Source of the DNA: Lampris incognitus
Lineage: Eukaryota; Chordata; Actinopteri; Lampriformes; Lampridae
Length of the DNA: 64,000 nt
NCBI RefSeq assembly: GCF_029633865.1
Contig: NC_079213.1
Coordinates: 101,085,193-101,149,192, forward strand
Direction: 5' to 3'
The notes beneath the pieces are model-generated. The model was not told the origin of the DNA. It made no database searches and worked only from the letters and a program-made list of their open reading frames with translations. A program made the translations under genes and the position numbers. Positions 63,101 to 64,000 of this stretch are shown in pieces. Position 1 is the stretch's first letter. Each line of letters starts with the position of its first letter.

Positions 63101-64000
63101 CCACTATTATTAAGAAACTTTGACTAAAACTTAAGTTAAATTTATTTGAATGACTTAAAAACACTTGATAAAATTAAATCGCTTTTAAAAGCGCACAGCT
63201 GCCTTTTGTCTTCATTTATTGCCCATTGCCATATTTATCATTTCTTTCATGTTTCTTCATCGCTGGTAAATTTTGAGTTTAGTGGGTGTCCAGGTAGCAT
63301 AGCCGTCTATTCCGTTGCCTACCAACATGGGGATTGCCGATTTGAATCCACGTATTACCTCCGGCTTGGGTCGGGCGTCCCTACAGACACAATGGGCCGT
63401 GTCTGCGAGTGGGAAGCCGGATGTGGGTATGTGCCCTGGCCAGTGCATTAGTGCCTCCTCTGGCCAGTCAGGGTGCCTGTTTGGGGAGGGGGGTACTGGG
63501 GGAAATAGCGTGATCCTCCAACATGCTACGTCCCCCTGGCGAAACTCCTCACTGTCAGGTGAAAAGAAGCGGCTGACGACTCCACATGTATGGGAGGAGA
63601 CATGTCGTAGTCTGCAGCCCTCCCCGGATCGGCAGAGGGGCTGGAGCAGCGACTGGGACGGCTCGGGAGAGTAGGGTAATTGGCCAAATGGTAATTGGGA
63701 AAAAAAGGGGGGTGGGTCTGACTGCAAGCTCCAGCGTTTTTACTATGGGGTTTGACATTTAGCCTCGATTGCTTGCCCACGTGGGCGGGTTTAGAGATGA
63801 CATCCACTTTGCATCCCTATGTCAAATGAACACAATCATATTGCTAATTCATTGCTCAAGAAGACTAAATGGGATAAGTTTACCTTGGGCACAGGGTCCT
63901 GCAGGTTTTCCATCACAATGGGGATAATGGCCTCCTCACTGGCAAACTTGTAGACCAAGCTGCCCTTGTTCTCCAAAGGACCGACAGAGGGGACTCCATT
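38670..64000 (-). CDS. vtgc: vitellogenin C-like (phosvitin-less vitellogenin), 5' part outside window, 21 exons
   Basis: Vitellogenins are secreted, lipid-loaded egg-yolk precursors of the large lipid transfer protein family, made in liver and taken up by oocytes. Coding exons, in transcript order: 63884-64000, 60968-61125, 59780-59945, 59474-59599, 58507-58725, 57416-57633, 51616-51712, 51405-51529, 50792-50893, 50433-50552, 49543-49732, 49332-49419, 46718-46903, 46308-46446, 45208-45376, 42769-42878, 42576-42659, 41363-41572, 40415-40560, 40061-40199, 38670-38777. Phases fit at every junction except that exon 7 lacks one base. About 1005 residues are visible. Recognisable vitellogenin landmarks are ALKALGNAGHP, LQVASFAYSYIRS, ACNVAVKIL, GIRAEGIKE, EDANWKMC, WGAEC and the terminal PVPVPIP. 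The product ends after the light-chain (DUF1944-like) region and has only a 28-residue serine-rich linker instead of phosvitin, as in fish VtgC. The frameshift may be real or an assembly error. The family is certain; the C subtype is inferred from architecture. Confidence 0.88.
38813..38849 (+). repeat. (CA)n microsatellite in vtgc intron
   Basis: About 16 CA units immediately upstream (gene sense) of the exon 21 acceptor. Confidence 0.9.
38934..39783 (-). mobile_element. SINE-A split by a SINE-B insertion
   Basis: SINE-A sequence at 38934-39116 and 39561-39783 (ending with the gtgccgcc head border). The gap is exactly a SINE-B. Confidence 0.9.
39117..39560 (-). mobile_element. SINE-B with 12-bp target-site duplication
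   Basis: Flanked by tagggacaattt at 39105-39116 and 39561-39572, both belonging to the host SINE-A. The B box (ggttcgaatcc) is one base altered. Confidence 0.93.
40061..40199 (-). CDS. vtgc: vtgc exon 20
   Basis: 139 nt, phase 2 in, 0 out. Encodes YIPGMAFFLRFYQRHDGNP and the strand ending IDMKIKFPE. Acceptor TTCACCAG, donor GTAGGA. Confidence 0.9.
40415..40560 (-). CDS. vtgc: vtgc exon 19
   Basis: 146 nt, phase 0 in, 2 out. Contains RWGAECQPYEMSF, the invariant WGAEC motif of the light chain, then KVQWTKIPEYM. Donor GTGAGC. Confidence 0.9.
40906..41332 (-). mobile_element. SINE-B in vtgc intron
   Basis: Tail ccctttttctccccaactg to head acccagacgccc; B-box-like ggttcgaatcc on the minus strand. 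Confidence 0.88.
41363..41572 (-). CDS. vtgc: vtgc exon 18
   Basis: 210 nt, 70 codons, phase 0-0. Start of the lipovitellin light chain (DUF1944-like). The tail EDANWKMCMDATVDKVHTEA matches the family's NDNWKLCADG...HKVTAK motif. Donor GTAGAT. Confidence 0.9.
41941..42334 (-). mobile_element. SINE-A in vtgc intron
   Basis: Includes the (CA)n array 42069-42101, the A-box region (gcgcagtggttagc on the minus strand) and the B box. Confidence 0.88.
42576..42659 (-). CDS. vtgc: vtgc exon 17, vestigial phosvitin exon
   Basis: 84 nt, 28 codons, phase 0-0. Nine serines, three threonines, and a basic SSSARRAHHSH stretch. It occupies the place of the long polyserine phosvitin domain of complete vitellogenins. 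Being symmetric it could be skipped without frame change. Acceptor CTTTTCAG, donor GTATAT. Confidence 0.8.
42769..42878 (-). CDS. vtgc: vtgc exon 16
   Basis: 110 nt, phase 1 in, 0 out. Encodes DKIHFEFSTGPSRHPASVLQ, the last heavy-chain strand (family pattern LEIQVGPKAAEK). The acceptor at 42879-42880 follows a pyrimidine-rich tract and is the only one nearby giving an open frame of the right phase. Confidence 0.82.
43312..43356 (+). repeat. (GT)n microsatellite
   Basis: About 16 GT units with one interruption, in the intron between exons 15 and 16. Confidence 0.9.
43370..44345. repeat. large inverted repeat of an unassigned family
   Basis: 43370-43730 (plus) and 43915-44345 (minus) are diverged copies of the same sequence in opposite orientation: for example tggtggagaagcttgcatg and catgcaagcttctccacc, and cctcaacggcgg against ccattgaggtcttgg. 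In the right arm, caccatgggtgaccctacct is duplicated in tandem (44212-44251). Confidence 0.75.
44484..44857 (-). mobile_element. SINE-B with 9-bp target-site duplication
   Basis: Flanked by aggacaaat at 44475-44483 and 44858-44866. The copy lacks part of the middle (after gtgcagtg). Confidence 0.85.
45208..45376 (-). CDS. vtgc: vtgc exon 15
   Basis: 169 nt, phase 0 in, 1 out. Three cysteines (KLCAES, GLCLDS, MACTIVP). The first two align with the conserved vitellogenin cysteines; the exon ends where other vitellogenins approach phosvitin. Donor GTATTT. Confidence 0.85.
45733..46162 (-). mobile_element. SINE-B in vtgc intron
   Basis: Complete tail-to-head arrangement ending cacccggatgccccc. 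Lies in the intron between exons 14 and 15. Confidence 0.88.
46308..46446 (-). CDS. vtgc: vtgc exon 14
   Basis: 139 nt, phase 2 in, 0 out. Encodes VYSVSRNIEVPDKGKMTPMM, matching the vitellogenin segment with the pattern FAVARNIEDLP..ITPLIP. Acceptor CCAACAG, donor GTACAT. Confidence 0.88.
46718..46903 (-). CDS. vtgc: vtgc exon 13
   Basis: 186 nt, phase 2 in and out. Encodes VFHGINTDLFQCGNELKSK and KFSAKVNIREKKFEVDFP, beta strands of the lipovitellin cavity. Donor GTACGT. Confidence 0.85.
46947..46983 (+). mobile_element. SINE-B head fragment
   Basis: ggggcgtccgggtattgtag... followed by ctattccgtttc, then unrelated sequence. Only about 37 bp, opposite to its neighbour at 47036. Confidence 0.7.
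47036..47469 (-). mobile_element. SINE-B in vtgc intron
   Basis: Full copy ending gctacccggatgcccc. Confidence 0.88.
47930..48245 (+). repeat. dispersed repeat with L2-like tail
   Basis: Carries ttttatatagtgctttatctc, accaccaatgtgtagcacc and the end gggctatgcagataaaattgacttgac, a combination seen in fish retroposon tails. Confidence 0.55.
48551..49178 (-). mobile_element. SINE-A interrupted by a short inverted-repeat element
   Basis: The body and (CA)n array (48688-48742) are followed by the head region, broken at 48837-49032 by a different element. The head ends gcgccaccgtgccgcc. Confidence 0.88.
48837..49032. mobile_element. MITE with long inverted ends and 9-bp duplication
   Basis: About 196 bp. 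Inverted ends share cgtacc-gttttc-ggaactctgcctctgatt. Flanked by aacccacgc at 48828-48836 and 49033-49041. Long inverted repeats with a 9-bp duplication suggest a Mutator-like origin. Confidence 0.8.
49332..49419 (-). CDS. vtgc: vtgc exon 12
   Basis: 88 nt, phase 1 in, 2 out. Encodes KPPLAQHLGELLGSEISLE, the usual PAQLLKSNIQLEAE region. The donor GTATTT is weak, but it alone joins exon 13 in frame. Confidence 0.8.
49543..49732 (-). CDS. vtgc: vtgc exon 11
   Basis: 190 nt, phase 0 in, 1 out. Ends with TTLGLPLEISKYYPTLNG, which matches the TAVGLPMELSLYT pattern of the lipovitellin beta-sheet. Donor GTAAGG. Confidence 0.88.
49965..50394 (-). mobile_element. SINE-B in vtgc intron
   Basis: Full copy with a small gap where tgtggagtcgcc is missing. 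Head ends cacccggacgcccc. Confidence 0.88.
50433..50552 (-). CDS. vtgc: vtgc exon 10
   Basis: 120 nt, 40 codons, phase 0-0. Contains LQDWETLPNDRPVLSFY and GQEWFFADLNKDVI, matching the vitellogenin segment with the pattern DWRSLP...GQEIAFANIDK. Donor GTGGGA. Confidence 0.88.
50792..50893 (-). CDS. vtgc: vtgc exon 9
   Basis: 102 nt, 34 codons, phase 0-0. Begins LGIRAEGIKELF, the family's GVRTEGIQE motif, and ends before GTGAGC. Confidence 0.88.
50928..51337 (-). mobile_element. SINE-A in vtgc intron
   Basis: (CA)n array 51059-51112; head ends caccaccgtgtcaccc. Possible imperfect duplication atgataac / atgattac at the borders. Confidence 0.87.
51405..51529 (-). CDS. vtgc: vtgc exon 8
   Basis: 125 nt, phase 1 in, 0 out. 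Encodes LEAFMLRSATSMFPSEI and KFYFIGRVLQLVE, the first beta-sheet of the lipid-binding cavity (DUF1943-like region). Acceptor ATTCTAG, donor GTACAG. Confidence 0.85.
51616..51712 (-). pseudogene. vtgc: vtgc exon 7, one base short of frame
   Basis: 97 nt between acceptor TTTCCAAAG and donor GTATGT. The first half reads ACNVAVKILAPKFGR in the frame set by exon 6. After the CGCTCAGCC sequence (near 51660) the vitellogenin-like frame (LHYSKELHLDWF) continues only in another register, as if one C were lost. Phase bookkeeping agrees: 98 nt are needed to enter exon 8 in the frame that gives DDFLIGSDLEAF. As written, the transcript would hit a stop early in exon 8. A sequencing or assembly slip is possible. 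Confidence 0.75.
51801..52032 (+). repeat. Ty3/gypsy 5' LTR
   Basis: tgtaatgaat...ggacattaca. Seven base differences from the 3' LTR. Confidence 0.95.
52033..52043 (+). promoter_or_regulatory. primer binding site
   Basis: tggtgtcagaa directly after the 5' LTR is complementary to the 3' end of a tRNA-Leu of the type ending ...TTCTGACACCA. Confidence 0.75.
52072..55922 (+). pseudogene. Ty3/gypsy gag-pol polyprotein, two frameshifts
   Basis: The probable start ATG at 52072 opens a frame (MPKFNPPSEF) that runs to about 52150, where one extra base moves the reading into the frame of 51923-53614. Gag ends with two cysteine-histidine knuckles (CGRCSKTQH; CNKCHKKGHWERVC). Protease has DTGAD near 52965. 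A second shift near 53590, one T too many in a T run, moves RT into the frame 53577-55922. That frame has YMDD near 53757, RNase H (SADASSYGLGG), integrase HHCC (54880-54990), GIDLC, SDNGPQ and SNGQAERA (D, D, E). Stop at 55920-55922. Otherwise no stops. Homopolymer sequencing error could explain the second shift. Confidence 0.93.
56248..56259 (+). promoter_or_regulatory. polypurine tract
   Basis: tagagggggaga immediately before the 3' LTR. Confidence 0.85.
56260..56491 (+). repeat. Ty3/gypsy 3' LTR
   Basis: Same length and ends as the 5' LTR. Followed by the duplicated acatg. Confidence 0.95.
56603..57021 (-). mobile_element. SINE-B in vtgc intron
   Basis: Nearly full copy. The ggggggagggggaactggggg segment is shortened, and the head is altered (gccggatgtcc). 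Confidence 0.85.
57070..57125 (-). repeat. LINE 3' tail fragment
   Basis: atcagaatcaaaatcagaatactttattcatccctgaggggaaattggg is a common fish LINE 3' end in reverse orientation. Confidence 0.6.
57416..57633 (-). CDS. vtgc: vtgc exon 6
   Basis: 218 nt, phase 0 in, 2 out. Encodes the end of the helical domain with LFESKPPMVVVSTVAAHL and LQVASFAYSYIRS, a vitellogenin signature. Donor GTGAGT. The following intron, about 5.7 kb, carries the Ty3/gypsy element and one SINE. Confidence 0.92.
58507..58725 (-). CDS. vtgc: vtgc exon 5
   Basis: 219 nt, 73 codons, phase 0-0. Contains the strongly conserved ALKALGNAGHPASIK stretch of vitellogenin helical repeats and ends AARDPHS before GTAAGA. It is one of the best-conserved pieces and would be a good anchor for phylogenetic placement. 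Confidence 0.92.
58821..59248 (-). mobile_element. SINE-B in vtgc intron
   Basis: Full copy between exons 4 and 5. The opposed run of C replaces part of the ggggggagggggaactgg block. Confidence 0.87.
59474..59599 (-). CDS. vtgc: vtgc exon 4
   Basis: 126 nt, exactly 42 codons, phase 0-0. Contains LSYGSLVYKHC followed by a second cysteine in NTPCP, matching the conserved disulphide-bearing turn of the vitellogenin helical domain. Acceptor TTTTCCACAG, donor GTAATG. Confidence 0.87.
59780..59945 (-). CDS. vtgc: vtgc exon 3
   Basis: 166 nt, acceptor GTTGACAG, donor GTGAGC. Continues the helical domain (RILKFLELRFKAED). It corresponds to the vitellogenin segment in which paired helices expose lysines and arginines. 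Confidence 0.87.
60228..60393. mobile_element. palindromic MITE
   Basis: tcacaggaagttgaaccagttcatc...catctaggt and its inverted counterpart acttagatgagtgatgaaac...gatgaactgattcaactttctgtga, separated by about 16 bases. Arms are imperfect. Located in the intron between exons 2 and 3. Confidence 0.8.
60421..60858 (-). mobile_element. SINE-B in vtgc intron
   Basis: Full copy; head ends ctccccggacggacgccc with a small internal duplication. Confidence 0.87.
60968..61125 (-). CDS. vtgc: vtgc exon 2, ends at a GC donor
   Basis: 158 nt, phase 0 in, phase 2 out. Codes the start of the alpha-helical superhelix (LMKVYQLLRATPFEGLEEMW). The exon ends CACAG before GCGAGT. Joining it to exon 3 restores the family motif NPEHRRWFL, so a GC-AG intron is the only junction I find that keeps the frame. 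The GT six bases further on would give the wrong phase at the only nearby acceptor. Confidence 0.85.
61221..62217. mobile_element. piggyBac-like element, internally deleted
   Basis: Inverted ends cactagaatgacc and cacgagaacgacc (11 of 13 match) are flanked by ttaa (61217-61220) and ctaa (62218-62221). An ATG at 61573 starts a 37-codon frame (MSDYRRCYTMTTIEALQ) that may be the transposase N-terminus. The block 61640-61800 is repeated at 62020-62180. Confidence 0.75.
62528..62896 (-). mobile_element. SINE-A in vtgc intron
   Basis: Short CA array (62653-62681), complete head with A box (gcgcagtggttagc) and B box (gggttcgaaccc). Confidence 0.88.
63283..63715 (+). mobile_element. SINE-B in vtgc intron, antisense to the gene
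   Basis: Head gggtgtccaggtagcatagcc, B-box-like atttgaatcc, ending ggaaaaaaaggggggtggg. The only large SINE copy in the gene with this orientation. Confidence 0.87.
63884..64000 (-). CDS. vtgc: vtgc exon 1 of those visible (partial)
   Basis: The exon runs off the window edge. The 39 visible codons include LVYKFASEEAIIP, which resembles the lipoprotein N-terminal domain before the helical part of lipovitellin heavy chain. It ends at CCCAAG before a GTAAAC donor, phase 0. Earlier exons with the signal peptide and beta-barrel lie outside the window. Confidence 0.85.

Noticed and set aside
39117..63715. Regularly similar ~430-bp blocks considered as a repeat array of the CRISPR or satellite type
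   Set aside because: They are dispersed, diverged, have target-site duplications where readable, and carry pol III-like boxes: SINEs.

Overview
The window is vertebrate nuclear DNA, most likely from a teleost fish. The evidence is a multi-exon gene with GT-AG introns whose exons encode a fish-type vitellogenin, two families of tRNA-derived SINEs, RTE, L2-like and other LINEs, Ty3/gypsy, Ty1/copia and BEL/Pao LTR retrotransposons, Tc1-like, hAT-like and piggyBac-like DNA transposons, and long (CA)n arrays. I see no bacterial or viral gene organisation.

Only one host gene could be supported. It occupies about 38.66-64.0 kb on the minus strand and is 5'-truncated by the window edge. Twenty-one exons with consistent phases encode about 1005 residues of a large lipid transfer protein that aligns with vitellogenin from the lipovitellin heavy-chain helical region to the end of the light chain. 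It stops right after the light-chain region, with no von Willebrand D or C-terminal domain, and the phosvitin region is reduced to one 28-codon serine-rich exon. This is the layout of the phosvitin-less vitellogenin C. One exon (51616-51712) is a base short of the frame that both neighbours and the family demand, and one intron uses a GC donor.

The introns are packed with retroposons. Fourteen of fifteen substantial SINE copies lie with the tRNA-like head in the gene's sense orientation. A recent, complete but frameshifted Ty3/gypsy element (51801-56491, 232-bp LTRs, 5-bp duplication acatg) sits antisense in the intron between exons 6 and 7. A piggyBac-like element lies in the intron nearest the window edge.

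The remainder (1-38.6 kb) is a graveyard of transposable elements. In order: a composite repeat (815-1600), the 3' half of an APE-type LINE (2945-4110), a 5'-truncated copia element with one LTR (4684-7401), a hAT fragment between inverted solo-LTR-like repeats (7533-8935), RTE, L2-like and APE LINE fragments (9.5-13.06 kb), Tc1 (13.06-13.4 kb), a second composite repeat (14.6-15.45 kb), a BEL/Pao element missing reverse transcriptase (15.96-20.03 kb, minus), an L2 3' end (21.7-22.6 kb), Tc1 elements interrupted by a SINE and by a piggyBac-like element (24.9-30.0 kb), a third composite repeat (32.6-33.44 kb), then mostly unassigned sequence to 38.6 kb. Several insertions are nested with readable target-site duplications, so their relative order can be reconstructed. 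I found no clearly new functional system; the most unusual observations are the state of the vitellogenin gene, the SINE strand bias and the nested or rearranged elements.
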